A stretch of DNA of 64,000 bases. Origin: Aurantiochytrium sp. KH105 (lineage: Eukaryota > Sar > Bigyra > Thraustochytrida > Thraustochytriidae). This document shows positions 38,250 through 48,619 of this stretch, piece by piece. The DNA lies in NCBI GenBank assembly GCA_003116975.1, contig BGKB01000016.1, positions 3,127 through 67,126 on the forward strand, read 5' to 3'. The position numbers and the translations under genes are program-made. Position 1 is the stretch's first letter. Each line of letters starts with the position of its first letter. The notes below the pieces were generated by a model. It worked only from the letters and a program-made list of their open reading frames with translations. It was not told where the DNA came from and made no database searches.

Positions 38250-41200
38250 ATGGAGATCATGTCGATGCTCGACGGCAAGGGGATGAACAAGCTTCGAGCG
38301 GATTTTGAGAAGCAGCCGCAGGGCCTCACGCTCGACGAGTTTGTGCGACGAATCGTCCTCCGACTGCCAGACACCGGGATCTCCGACATTGAGCTCGTCG
38401 CGCGACTCCAGGATCTCTTTCACCAGGTCGATGTCAACGGGGATAAGCACATGGACTGGGAGGAATTCTCAAACTTTTGCGTAGAGGCAGGAGTTGCAGC
38501 ATCAAACATGTCCGCCATGGAGATCACGGAAAAGTATGTGCAGCGCCCCTTCGTCGACGCCTTTTCGCACACGAGCGAAATTCGCTGCATCAAATTCGTC
38601 GAGGACCTTGGACGAATGTTTGTCTGCGAGGCCGACAGCCACACTGTCAAGGTCTACGATCCTCTTCGACCCGACCTTGCGCTGCTTCACGAGATCGACC
38701 TTGCAGAGGCGGTTGCAGACCAGTCCGACAAACGCAACATTGGCACTGTGCTCGCGGTCGAGTACCTTGTGATCGGTTCACGAAAATTGCTTGCCGTCTC
38801 GGCAACCAATATGACTATAACGCTGTGGGATGTTGGCATCTACGATGTTGCAAGTAACGCCATACCCCGTTTTGTGGAACGTATCATCGTAGACAAGCCC
38901 CTCTTTATCCTCACATACGTGCCTTTTCTCGAATCTCTCTTCACAGCTGCAGCAGAAAGCAAAATGACCGTGCACAGCGTGCGCCACCTCCCTCAACTCG
39001 AGATTAAAGAAGTATGTACCCTCCGTCGTCATACCGATATAGTCCAGGATATTCTCAGCATCGACGAGCTCGAGCTCGTCGTGACGGCTGCAATGGATAC
39101 CAAAATCTACCTCTGGGCGCAAGACCCAACGCGTCCTCTTGACCACCAGATCTACCTTCGATCACACCGCTCTGGCCACCAAAAGGGCGTCCGCAGTCTC
39201 GCGTATGCGGATGAAGGACTCTTGCTCTCGGCAGCCTTTGACCTTGTTGTCCTGGCATGGGATATTACCGAAATTTCGATGCGCCCAATCTTCCAGCTCG
39301 TTGGTCACACAGCACCACTTTTTGGTGTGCGCATCCTACCGAGCAAACAGCATGCCGTGTCTCTTGACACAAAGGGCGTCTTTAAAACCTGGGACATTCG
39401 ACGCGAGGGAAGCATCATGGATGGTGAGCGCAATGTGCAGACCTTTACGCTAGGTGCCTCTCTCGATGCCGCCGGCGCAAAGCAAGACGAAGAGACGCAA
39501 TTTTCACCGTGCGTGCTCGAAGTCATCACGCCCTCCGGCACGCTTTTTGCTGCCAAAAATCGATTGCTTATTTTCGAAACGGCGCAGCTCCAGCCCGAAA
39601 AGTTTTCTCCTGCTGCTTGCGTCTACAATCCGACATCAATCACCATTGCCTGTGCTGTGCACCGTGACGTGAAAATATGGGACGCGCGCACCGCCGAACT
39701 TCTCTGCCACTTTCAGGACATCACTGCATCAGACATTACGAGCCTCAAGCTCGATTTTCGACAGCGCAAGTTCATCACGGCGGACCAAAAGGGCAAGGTC
39801 ACTGTCTTTAATTATCTCAACGGGTCGCTCATGAAGGACAATGCTTTGGCTCCTCACGAGAATGAAATATCCTGCATGGTGTACGGTCCCGAGGACAAAA
39901 TCATCATTTCTGCGAGCTGGGATAAGAGCATTCGCATCTACGACGAAACGCTTCCGAATCAACTCGGACCGCTCCGTCGCATTCTTTACGCGCACACCGC
40001 AGATATCGGCGCTCTTGTCCTCTCGCACGCACTTTCGCTCTTTGCTAGCGCGGATGAATCAGGGCTCATCCGAATTTGGGACTTTCAATTTCTTGGACTC
40101 GAGGGGGAGATGCGGACCGGGTCGGCCGTCGTAGCGCTCGCCTTTCTCGAGCCTTACCCATTGCTGATCTCCATCGACCGCGAGGGCCAAATTCAGTTCT
40201 GGGTCGTGCGTCCCTTTGCGACGCGAGCGAACCTGCATCGTCATACTTGTGCAGCGCGCTTCGCCCTCGACGACTGTCTTGGCGAGGACGAGACTGTCTC
40301 ACGTGTCGAGGTGACACCTCCGGGGTGGCACGGCCGGGGTTCTGCACACTATTTGTATGCGGCCACGAGTCAGGGAAGAGTTCTCGTAGCCGACCTTGGA
40401 CCAACGCTTGCGTCGCTCGCAATAGACCCAATATCGGCATCACAGCGTGCCGATGAGCGAGAAAATTACAATCCGTACAGAAAGTTGCAGCGCATCATGG
40501 AGAACGAAATGACCCCTCCCGAGGCAATCGAAATGCTTCAGCCAGGCGTCCGGCGTGCACGACGCGTCGCATCGTGGATGGCGCATGAGGCTGGTGTCTC
40601 TTCCATCGAGATTTTGCAGGACCCCGACGCTGTGCTTACGTGCGGAGGCGACAAGGCCATACGGCTTTGGACGCGTTCCGGAGACCCGCTCGGCATGCTC
40701 GATGCCAACGAGCGCAAGGCGCTTCAGGTCAAGCGAACCTTCAAAGTCTGGCAGTTCCCAATTGACATGGACTCCCGACGGAAACGCGAGCTGGCAGATG
40801 CGCAACGCGTTGTCGACAGAATTCTTGGAGACCTTGCAGAGCGGAAAAATACCTCTGTGGAAGAGTTGTTGCCCGCTCCTGCAGATCCAGCGACAAGTAA
40901 CGAAAAAAAAGCGCAGGATCGACGACGATTCACGACCATTCTTTTCAGCGAGGAAGAGAATGCGCATCGCAAAGCGCTCCAGGAAAAGAGAGCTCTTCAA
41001 CAGCGAAAACGAGAAAGATCGCAACGCGCGGCCCACGCTCGGCAGCTCAATTTTGCAGCATCTACTGCGCAGCTCCAGATCCAGGACAAAGATCTTGAAA
41101 GCGAGGCGCTGAATGTTCTCGATGCCGTGGTGGAAGGCGACCAAGACGGCATCAGCGCTGCGGAGCGGGAGCGTCAGCGTATTCTTGGACAGCTCCAGGG

Positions 41201-43394
41201 AAAGCGGACGTGGAAGAAGACACAGCAGGAAATTGCCGCAGAAGCTGCAGAAGCACAAGCGCGGGCCCGCGAGCAAAAGCTCAAGGCCTTCGCGCGCAAA
41301 ATGACGGGCAAGAGAGCTGGCGGCGCCGCCGCTGCCGGCAAGAAGAAGAGAAAGAGGAAGAAAAACAAAAAGCAGAAGAAAAATTCGGACCAAAGCGACA
41401 AAAAGGTCAAAGTCAGCGCGAACGAGAATGCCGAGCGAGAGTTGCCGCACGATACGGACGAAGACGTTGATGTCGAGCGCGAACAGCCTGCGAATTCGCG
41501 AAAGCGGCCAACCAAGAAGAAGAACAAAAAGAAGGAAAACTCCAGCGAGGGGGGTCTTGCCCCAGGTACCAAACAATCGACGGTGGGCGCCGTCGATCCG
41601 TCTGCAGCGCAGGCCGCGCAGTCGCAGTCTGGCAAGTTGCATTTATACGATAATCTTCGAGCGGAATTGCAACGTGCCGAGATGAAGGATCAAAAGGCCT
41701 TGCAGCTGAATTCTGCTAAACGGAGAAACGGCAAGCTCACACTCGAACCACCGTCAATGGTGAAACAATGCATCGATGAGCTCAATTTTGCAGCAAAAGT
41801 CAACAAACGCCACGCAATGTCTGCCCCTCTGCTGCGTGGCGTCGGCCAAGGGGCCGAGCTGCCCGAGCGCAAAGAACCTCACGAAGCTCAAGACGACGGC
41901 ATGAAAACTGAGGGGCGGTCTCAACACGTGAACAATAACAAGAAGGACGACAATAAGGCAGACGAGAGCAATCTTATGGCTTCCGGCACCATGCCAGATG
42001 ACGATCTACGAGCGAGTTCTTCAACGCGAGGTTTTGCGCTCGAAGGGCTGACATGGAAATTCGTGACGAACAAAGTAAAAGCTGAACTGCAGGAGTCACC
42101 GAGGACGCCCACGTGCGATATCATCGAGCGCCGCTTGCCCAAGAAGAAATGCAAGCCTTTATTGAGGAGCGAACTAAAGTCAGATGGGGCAGGTGATGGC
42201 GCGAAATCCTTATCGCTCCTTGAGTCGCGCCCAAGCAGGCTCTCGAGACTGAGTTCGCGCATGTCGCGAATTGCCCCAAACACAGACAAGGCGGCACTTG
42301 CGAGCTTGCTCGATGGTAATGAAGCCGGAGGTGGTGGTGACGATGGTGGTGCAAAAGAACAAGACGAAGAAAGCAAAGCTTCGCGACGCAAGCGCGAAGA
42401 AGACGCGGCAGCCCGTCTCGAGCAGGCCCGACTTCGTCTCGAGAAACGAAAGACAACCATTGTCACGCAAATGAACGAGGAGCGCCAGAAGCGATTAGAA
42501 GACTTCAAGCGTCAAGAGACTATCGTCGTGCAGAAACGCGCTGTGGAACGCAAGGCGATGGTGCAGCGCGCTCTTGCGCCAACCAAGGAGCAGCTAAAAC
42601 GCATCAGACAGGCGCGATATCTGGGGCCATTTCTTAAACAGGACGTCGCGCATATTCGAGACATGTTTCGTTCCCTGGATGGTGATGGGAATGGCGCCAT
42701 CGACTTGCGCGAATTTCAGCTTGAAATCAAGCGCACCTCGAGCGAGTCTGGCAACTTTCGCTCACTCCTGGACCAGTCGGTCCGAATGTTCCGGGCCATT
42801 GACGTTGATCGCAGTGGCTTCATTCAACTTGATGAGCTTGCGCGTGTGCTTTTCAACAAGGCAACGGCAAAGGAGATGGACGATATTCTTGTCTTTCTTC
42901 ATCTCCCGCCAGCCCGAAAACGCGGCAAGCTTTCTTCTACCAGAACCTCGTCCGATGCACGTGTTTCTGGATCTGCAAGGCCTAGCAGTGGGGGAAGCTT
43001 TGATCCTGAAGCGGATTATGGCGACGCAGAAAGCGACGCGGCGAGCTATGAAGATGAAGATGGCTTCGACGACCTCCAGGCAAATTTGAGCAAACGCAAA
43101 ACTACACGTGCAGGCACAGCGGGCGTCAAGTCTACCCGAAGCGCGCGCGCAGAGATTCGGGCGCTCTTTGACCTCTACGATACGAACAACGACAATGAGC
43201 TCACAGTTCGCGAGCTGGAAGCTGCCATTCATGAGAATGGACTTCTTTACTCAGCGAACGACCATCACCAAATGGACCGTGGTCTCGCGCAATCTGATTT
43301 GGCGGACTTGGTCGCAGCGCTTGACGTGGACGCGAACAAGACTGTTTCTTTCGACGAGTTCTACTCTTACTTTATCGACAAGTGGGAAACCTAG
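38250..43394 (+). CDS. WD40 repeat and EF-hand protein, WDR49/WDR64/EFCAB8-like
   Basis: One exon encodes 1714 residues. An EF-hand (DVNGDKHMDWEE, about 58-69) lies near the N-terminus. Residues about 95-830 contain at least eight WD40-type repeats, for example HTDIVQDILSIDELELVVTA, HTAPLFGVRI..WDIRR, HENEISCMVYGPEDKIIISA and GVSSIEILQDPDAVLTCGGD. A long charged helical region with Lys-rich clusters follows (about 850-1460). The C-terminus carries four more EF-hand loops: DGDGNGAIDLRE, DVDRSGFIQLDE, DTNNDNELTVRE and DVDANKTVSFDE. The EF-hand plus WD40 order resembles the WDR49/WDR64/EFCAB8 group, whose members are linked to motile cilia, and an axonemal role is therefore inferred. The extra C-terminal EF-hands suggest direct Ca2+ sensing. 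Convergent with SMC3 (247-base gap). Confidence 0.88.
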   Translation: MEIMSMLDGKGMNKLRADFEKQPQGLTLDEFVRRIVLRLPDTGISDIELVARLQDLFHQVDVNGDKHMDWEEFSNFCVEAGVAASNMSAMEITEKYVQRPFVDAFSHTSEIRCIKFVEDLGRMFVCEADSHTVKVYDPLRPDLALLHEIDLAEAVADQSDKRNIGTVLAVEYLVIGSRKLLAVSATNMTITLWDVGIYDVASNAIPRFVERIIVDKPLFILTYVPFLESLFTAAAESKMTVHSVRHLPQLEIKEVCTLRRHTDIVQDILSIDELELVVTAAMDTKIYLWAQDPTRPLDHQIYLRSHRSGHQKGVRSLAYADEGLLLSAAFDLVVLAWDITEISMRPIFQLVGHTAPLFGVRILPSKQHAVSLDTKGVFKTWDIRREGSIMDGERNVQTFTLGASLDAAGAKQDEETQFSPCVLEVITPSGTLFAAKNRLLIFETAQLQPEKFSPAACVYNPTSITIACAVHRDVKIWDARTAELLCHFQDITASDITSLKLDFRQRKFITADQKGKVTVFNYLNGSLMKDNALAPHENEISCMVYGPEDKIIISASWDKSIRIYDETLPNQLGPLRRILYAHTADIGALVLSHALSLFASADESGLIRIWDFQFLGLEGEMRTGSAVVALAFLEPYPLLISIDREGQIQFWVVRPFATRANLHRHTCAARFALDDCLGEDETVSRVEVTPPGWHGRGSAHYLYAATSQGRVLVADLGPTLASLAIDPISASQRADERENYNPYRKLQRIMENEMTPPEAIEMLQPGVRRARRVASWMAHEAGVSSIEILQDPDAVLTCGGDKAIRLWTRSGDPLGMLDANERKALQVKRTFKVWQFPIDMDSRRKRELADAQRVVDRILGDLAERKNTSVEELLPAPADPATSNEKKAQDRRRFTTILFSEEENAHRKALQEKRALQQRKRERSQRAAHARQLNFAASTAQLQIQDKDLESEALNVLDAVVEGDQDGISAAERERQRILGQLQGKRTWKKTQQEIAAEAAEAQARAREQKLKAFARKMTGKRAGGAAAAGKKKRKRKKNKKQKKNSDQSDKKVKVSANENAERELPHDTDEDVDVEREQPANSRKRPTKKKNKKKENSSEGGLAPGTKQSTVGAVDPSAAQAAQSQSGKLHLYDNLRAELQRAEMKDQKALQLNSAKRRNGKLTLEPPSMVKQCIDELNFAAKVNKRHAMSAPLLRGVGQGAELPERKEPHEAQDDGMKTEGRSQHVNNNKKDDNKADESNLMASGTMPDDDLRASSSTRGFALEGLTWKFVTNKVKAELQESPRTPTCDIIERRLPKKKCKPLLRSELKSDGAGDGAKSLSLLESRPSRLSRLSSRMSRIAPNTDKAALASLLDGNEAGGGGDDGGAKEQDEESKASRRKREEDAAARLEQARLRLEKRKTTIVTQMNEERQKRLEDFKRQETIVVQKRAVERKAMVQRALAPTKEQLKRIRQARYLGPFLKQDVAHIRDMFRSLDGDGNGAIDLREFQLEIKRTSSESGNFRSLLDQSVRMFRAIDVDRSGFIQLDELARVLFNKATAKEMDDILVFLHLPPARKRGKLSSTRTSSDARVSGSARPSSGGSFDPEADYGDAESDAASYEDEDGFDDLQANLSKRKTTRAGTAGVKSTRSARAEIRALFDLYDTNNDNELTVRELEAAIHENGLLYSANDHHQMDRGLAQSDLADLVAALDVDANKTVSFDEFYSYFIDKWET

Positions 43395-43641
43395 CAAATG
43401 AAAATTTGCATAATGTCATCATGTAAACTTTTCTTTTCTTACATTTTGGAATGTGTGCAAGCAAGCGCGAAAGCGGGCGCCGGATCTGTAGGAGCCCGAT
43501 ACTGTCAAGAAGTCAATCCGCTCTATTTCCACCAGTGTCATGACATCAATTTTGTGGGGGATAAGAGTTATTCAACCATGCATTTTGGCTTGTAGATAGT
43601 GTACGATCCAGGGTCTGGGCGAAGGATAAACGTAAGAACGA

Positions 43642-46600
43642 TCACGCTCGCACACGCTTTCCAGAGGCTGACCTACGCGACGAAGGATCTTGACCTTCAT
43701 ACTCGTTGTCGTCATTCCCTCCACCATCGTCATCGTTGTCGTCGCCCTCTTCATTGTCACCGCCTTCGTCCATGTCGTCACCCCCGTCGCTTCCTGAGCC
43801 AGCCTCTTGAGGCTCCTTGCGCTTCCTACGACGCCTCGAGGATGGCCCAGATGCTTGGGCATTTTCTGCGGCGGCAATGGTCTCCACAAACTCAAGCGCC
43901 TCGTCGCTGCTGAGCGGTACGATACTTGAGACCTTGTTCTGGAACTGAATACCAAAACAGCGATCCGTGACACGGACGAGCTCTGGCCGAAAGGTAGTCA
44001 CAATGAACTGAGCGTGCTCGGCTTGCCGCTTGATCATTTTCGCGACGGAAGCGCGATAGTTCTGGTCCAGGGCCTGATCAATCTCATCAAAGAGGTAAAA
44101 GGGGGCTGGATCGCAGCGTTGAATCGCAAAGATGAGCGTGAGTGCAACAAGGGCGCGCTGACCGCCAGAGAGTTGCCGCATGCTAAATTGCTGGCCGCCA
44201 TCCGTAAAGGTGACACGCGGCGAGATGCCGATGAATTCGTCGACGCTTCCAATACCGCCAGAGCTGGCACTGCTCGTTTTCGCCTCGAGGCCATCTTCCT
44301 CCTCGTCGTCGTCCTCGCCCAAGTCCACATCGGCGGGATCGTTCCCCTGTTCACGTGCCGAACGACGCATCTGTTTGCGACGCTCCTTTTCCTCTGCGGC
44401 AGAGGTGCGCGTCACCATTGCAAGCTCTCCCTTTCCGGCGGGCACCAACTCGGCAAAGACCTCGCGAAAGTTTTTGGCAACGCCGCGAAACGTGCGCATG
44501 ATGTCTTCGTCCTTTTGTCGGTCAAGATGCTCAATGAGGTCCTGAATCGACTGCTCTCCGCGATCGAGTTCTTCTTTGCGCTTGAGAAGCATCTCGCGGC
44601 GGTCTGAAAAACTGATGAATTGGTCAAGAGCCTTCTTGTTCACATGACTGTACTTTTGCAAATCCTGATTGACTTGCTTGATCTCCGTCATGAGAGCCTT
44701 GGTGGAGCGAAAGGAACCGACGTTATTCAGTTCCTCAGACGACAGCGATCCGAGCTCACGGATCTTGCGCGTGCTTTCTTCGCGTTTGTCCATTTGCACG
44801 CGCGCCTTCGTGACAAGCTTTTCAATGAGCTCTTCAGCGGAGCGCAGTTCCTCTGCACGCTCAAGTTCCCGGCTCTTGAGCTCTTCGAGGTTGCCGCGCA
44901 AGTCTCGCACACGCTGACGGATACGCGAGGTTTCCTTTTCGAGTTCCTCGTGCTGCTCACGGGCTTGCGCCAGACGTGTCTCGGCGCGGTCCAAGTCGTC
45001 TTTGAAGACGGCTTGCTCTCTGACGACAAAGTCAAGTTGGTGTAGCTTCCTTGCTTCTCGCGCGGAAGCATCGTCACCTGTTGGCTGGCCGCCTGCTTGG
45101 TCGACTTCCATCATGCTGCCTGCGTCCTGGCCGACATCAATGAGCAAAGGATCGAGGTCCACATCGACATCGGACCGAGCTTGACCCATGGCCGTCAAAA
45201 TTTCGTCTTTGCGGCGCTTCAGGTTCTGCTCAAGTTCGGCTTCGAGCCTTTGCATGGTCGTTTGGGCCCCCGCAAGCGCCTCTTTTGCGGCACTCACGCG
45301 TTGACCGGCAGAACCAACAATGTCGCGCTTGGCGGCGGCAAGCTCGGCTTGTTCCTGGCGGCTGAGCGTCGCGAGCATCTGCGTCGCCAACTCGGCCTCC
45401 ATGGTGGCACGTTGGCGCGCAAGCTCCTGGATGCCTTGCTCTGCCCTCGCAATCGAGCTTTCAATGGCTTGCGCTGCAGTTTGAGCAGAGCGAAGCTGCA
45501 TTTGTCGCTGCTTGAGATCGCCACGAAGCTGGGCGGTGACAGAGAGAGAATGCGAGCGGGCTGCTTCGACCTCGGCAATTTGGCCCGTGAGCTGCGTCAC
45601 TTTCTGTTCGGCAGCTTGTACACTTTCGCCCCCTGTGCCCACGCCCGAGGCCTGTCGCAAGGCTTCAACCTTTTCGCGCGCTGCACGCAAGGCCGCGGCT
45701 GCGCGTAGCTTGCTGTTGCGAGCATCGTGGTAGCCACCTGTCAGCGCGCCTCGGCGGTTCACCTCTTCGCCCTCGAGGGTGACACAGTTGACGCGAAGCG
45801 CCCGACGTTGCGCGGCAGCGACCGATGACGTTCGGCACAGCAGGACCTTGCCAAGCACAGCGCGCACAGCATCCTTGACTTCGGCCGGATACTGAACGCG
45901 CGAGATGAGCGGAATGCTTTCCTGCTGGTCGTCGTCCCCTGCGTCCTGAAAGCCTTGGATATCATGGTCCATTTCATCCGGATTTAGATTGCGACCACCT
46001 TGCGCCTGTCTGAGTTCCCTGATTTGTTGTAGTGGCTTAAACGTGACGCGGCCGGCTTTGCGGCGCTGAAGTTCCTGCATCAGACGCGATGCTGTCTCAT
46101 CGTTATCAACGACAACATGCGTGAGTGAGCTTCCAACTGAAACCTCGATGGCGGTCTCAAAGGCCTCGCTCACGGGCCTGATGAGTTCATACAGAGGACC
46201 ATAGACTCTGTCCTTCAAATCGAGCTCCGCGGCAATGCGCTCGACGGCGGCGAGGCCATCGGCCACGGCGGGCGGCATGGATCGTTGAAGATTTCTCTCG
46301 GCGCGACGCAAATTGTCCTCCTCGTCCTGGATCTCGCGCCCAGCACGCTCCTGGGTACGCCACAAGTCTTTTCGCTCGTTATTAGCCTCATCCCGTGCGT
46401 GTCGCAGGTTTCGCAGCTCGTCATCGTTGTCCTTGGCCATGCCCTCGCGCTCGGCAAGTTGGCTTTCAAGCATTTGCGCCTCATTCTCAAGTTGGGTGCG
46501 AGCCGAAACGCGGTCAGCAAGAGTAGCTCGCAGGGTTTCGATGCTCTGGGCTTTGGTGGCGGAGGCGGCGTCAATACTCTCGATTTCGCGACGCAACCAC

Positions 46601-47784
46601 GCATCTCGCTCGTCCTGCGAGGAGAATTGGCTTTGCCGGCCCTGCTTGGACTCGAGCTGATTGATTCGCTGATTGAGCGCGCGCATCTCTGCCTCTGCTT
46701 GCGCCACCTCGGCTTGGGCAGCCTCAAAGGCGGGCCGCGCCATCGTGGCGACCTCGTTCTCCATTTGCGCAATTTGTTCATTCAGAGTGACGAGCTCCTC
46801 CTCATGGACCTGCGCCTGGTCGCGCAGCATGCGCTCACGTTCGACCATGTCCTTGTACTTGAGTTCGCAGGCTGCTTTCGTCTTGACGAGAGCCGCGCAT
46901 TCTTCCTCGGTCAGCTTGGATTCCTGCTCGGCGCGACGAAGCTGCTTTTCGAGCGCTTTCACCTCGGCCTCGGCGGCCTCGGCCTCTTCGCGAAGCGCAG
47001 AGAGATGCTGGCTTGCTTCAGCCGTGCGATCGGCTTCCTTTTCCCGCTCCTGCTCGAGTACTTCAAGCTGCCGGGTTGCATTTTGGAGCTCCATGTCGTG
47101 CAGCGTGTACTGCAGGGCGCGCTTGCGTCGGTCGAGCGAACGGAACGCCTCAAGTTCCTCCTTTTCATCTTTTAGCTCATCGAGACGCTCTTCGATGTAG
47201 GAGACGACATCTTGAATTTTGGCGCGCTTGTTCTTGGTGTCCGCCAGAATGCTCTCGCTGTTGCGGCGTCGCTCCTCGTACACGGTGGTTCCTGCCACCT
47301 CTTTGAGGAGGTCGAGACGTTGTTCGTCCTTCATGAGACACAACGCATTCACTTTGCCTTGCTGTACGATATAGTACGGATTTGACCGCGAGAAGCCTGC
47401 GCTCTCCAAGAGGTTGACGACGTCGCTCTTGGTGACATGTTTGTTGTTGAGAAAGTACTCGTCCTTTTTCAGACCGGTGGTTCGACGAAGGCGGACTTCG
47501 TCGCTGTCCAAAGGGAATCTGCGTTCTGCGTTGTCAAAGACAACTTCGACGTGCGCGGTGGGCACACTTGCGCCGGCGCCTTCATGCAACAGTTCGCTGC
47601 GCTCCTTGTGTCCAAGTTGGCTGAATGACTTTTCCCCGAGGACAAACATGAGCGCGCGGAACGAGTTGCTCTTGCCGGATCCATTACGCCCCACAATGCA
47701 ATTTGATTTCGGCGAGAATTCCTCCACGAGCGAAGCCTCTTTGTAGCTCTTGAAGCCGGAGATCTCCAGCTGCCGAATGTGCAT
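43642..47784 (-). CDS. SMC3: Cohesin subunit SMC3
   Basis: One exon encodes 1380 residues. SMC3 pairs with SMC1 in the cohesin ring that holds sister chromatids together and shapes chromatin loops. The N-terminal head has Walker A GRNGSGKSN (32-40). GLKKDEYFL contains the Lys pair (106-107) that corresponds to the lysines acetylated by Eco1-type enzymes. The ESAGFSRSNPYYIVQQGK segment is typical of SMC3. Coiled coil follows, then a hinge at about 505-640, then the returning coil. The C-terminal head has the signature LSGGQRALVALTLIFA (about 1201) and Walker B FYLFDEIDQALD (about 1227). After the head, about 75 residues form a tail of a basic cluster (SSRRRRKRKEPQ) and an acidic Asp/Glu/Gly run, which makes the protein longer than the usual 1200 or so. 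Confidence 0.96.
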   Translation of the reverse strand: MHIRQLEISGFKSYKEASLVEEFSPKSNCIVGRNGSGKSNSFRALMFVLGEKSFSQLGHKERSELLHEGAGASVPTAHVEVVFDNAERRFPLDSDEVRLRRTTGLKKDEYFLNNKHVTKSDVVNLLESAGFSRSNPYYIVQQGKVNALCLMKDEQRLDLLKEVAGTTVYEERRRNSESILADTKNKRAKIQDVVSYIEERLDELKDEKEELEAFRSLDRRKRALQYTLHDMELQNATRQLEVLEQEREKEADRTAEASQHLSALREEAEAAEAEVKALEKQLRRAEQESKLTEEECAALVKTKAACELKYKDMVERERMLRDQAQVHEEELVTLNEQIAQMENEVATMARPAFEAAQAEVAQAEAEMRALNQRINQLESKQGRQSQFSSQDERDAWLRREIESIDAASATKAQSIETLRATLADRVSARTQLENEAQMLESQLAEREGMAKDNDDELRNLRHARDEANNERKDLWRTQERAGREIQDEEDNLRRAERNLQRSMPPAVADGLAAVERIAAELDLKDRVYGPLYELIRPVSEAFETAIEVSVGSSLTHVVVDNDETASRLMQELQRRKAGRVTFKPLQQIRELRQAQGGRNLNPDEMDHDIQGFQDAGDDDQQESIPLISRVQYPAEVKDAVRAVLGKVLLCRTSSVAAAQRRALRVNCVTLEGEEVNRRGALTGGYHDARNSKLRAAAALRAAREKVEALRQASGVGTGGESVQAAEQKVTQLTGQIAEVEAARSHSLSVTAQLRGDLKQRQMQLRSAQTAAQAIESSIARAEQGIQELARQRATMEAELATQMLATLSRQEQAELAAAKRDIVGSAGQRVSAAKEALAGAQTTMQRLEAELEQNLKRRKDEILTAMGQARSDVDVDLDPLLIDVGQDAGSMMEVDQAGGQPTGDDASAREARKLHQLDFVVREQAVFKDDLDRAETRLAQAREQHEELEKETSRIRQRVRDLRGNLEELKSRELERAEELRSAEELIEKLVTKARVQMDKREESTRKIRELGSLSSEELNNVGSFRSTKALMTEIKQVNQDLQKYSHVNKKALDQFISFSDRREMLLKRKEELDRGEQSIQDLIEHLDRQKDEDIMRTFRGVAKNFREVFAELVPAGKGELAMVTRTSAAEEKERRKQMRRSAREQGNDPADVDLGEDDDEEEDGLEAKTSSASSGGIGSVDEFIGISPRVTFTDGGQQFSMRQLSGGQRALVALTLIFAIQRCDPAPFYLFDEIDQALDQNYRASVAKMIKRQAEHAQFIVTTFRPELVRVTDRCFGIQFQNKVSSIVPLSSDEALEFVETIAAAENAQASGPSSRRRRKRKEPQEAGSGSDGGDDMDEGGDNEEGDDNDDDGGGNDDNEYEGQDPSSRRSASGKRVRA

Positions 47785-47851
47785 CTTGCCTTTGCTAATG
47801 TACAGCGAATACCGGTGTTGGCGCCCTTGCGGCTCCTGTTGTTTTTACTCC

Positions 47852-47891
<40 letters not shown>

Positions 47892-48619
47892 GCTATTGCT
47901 GCTGCTGCTGCTGCTGGCGCTGAAGACGCTGGCGATGCCGTCGTTAAGCGCCCCGAATCCAAGTTGCTCTGTTCGCGAGCAAGACAGAGTCTCGCTCGCG
48001 CTGCTGCCCCTCTTTCTTCGTCCCAGTGCGAGCGCGGCTCCGGGTACTCGAGGTTTCCACGCGCCGCGCGCGAGGAAGGCGCCTCGGGACGGGCGCGCAG
48101 CGGGCCGCTCCTGTGCCGCTCGCAGATTGGAATTTGAATTTCCAGCGACGAAGAAGAAGAACAAGAAGACGGCGAGGAAAAAAAATTAACCAAAAAAATG
48201 ATCCTAACGACCGCTCAAATTGACACATCGAGCGGACCCGACCCGATCGATCTCTTGCTCACCAATTCGGTCGCGCGAGAAGAAGATGGCCTACTGGGTG
48301 ACCAATGAAAGAGCACGCGACCAGAGTCCACAGTCGATGTGATGCCGTCGCCGGCAGGAGCACGGCGAGGATAGCAAGGAAACAAAAACAGAAAAAAACT
48401 CGAAAATGGGTCTATCACGGTAGTTAGTTAGACTGCGCGTTGATGGGGTGGGTCCCTTTTGCTTCACTGACACGCAACCTTTTGTTTGACTTTCTCAAGC
48501 GCGTCAAAAGCAAGCAAGTCGTCCGTGAGTCTCAAATCGCTCAAAGAGGCCATCATGAACACGGAAGGATAGCGTGACAGAAAATATATTCTGTATCAGC
48601 ACTCGGCCTAGGCTTAGGC
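47785..48619. other. Intergenic region between TERT and SMC3
   Basis: This holds the SMC3 5' flank, including a TTG/CTG trinucleotide array at 47852-47917, and the TERT 3' flank. A GGCCTAGGCTTAGGCCTA motif lies at 48605-48622, overlapping the end of TERT. No gene was recognised. Confidence 0.5.
47852..47917. repeat. TTG then CTG trinucleotide repeat
   Basis: About twelve TTG units are followed by CTG units, 70-130 bases upstream of the SMC3 ATG. In the SMC3 sense strand this is CAG followed by CAA. Confidence 0.95.
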
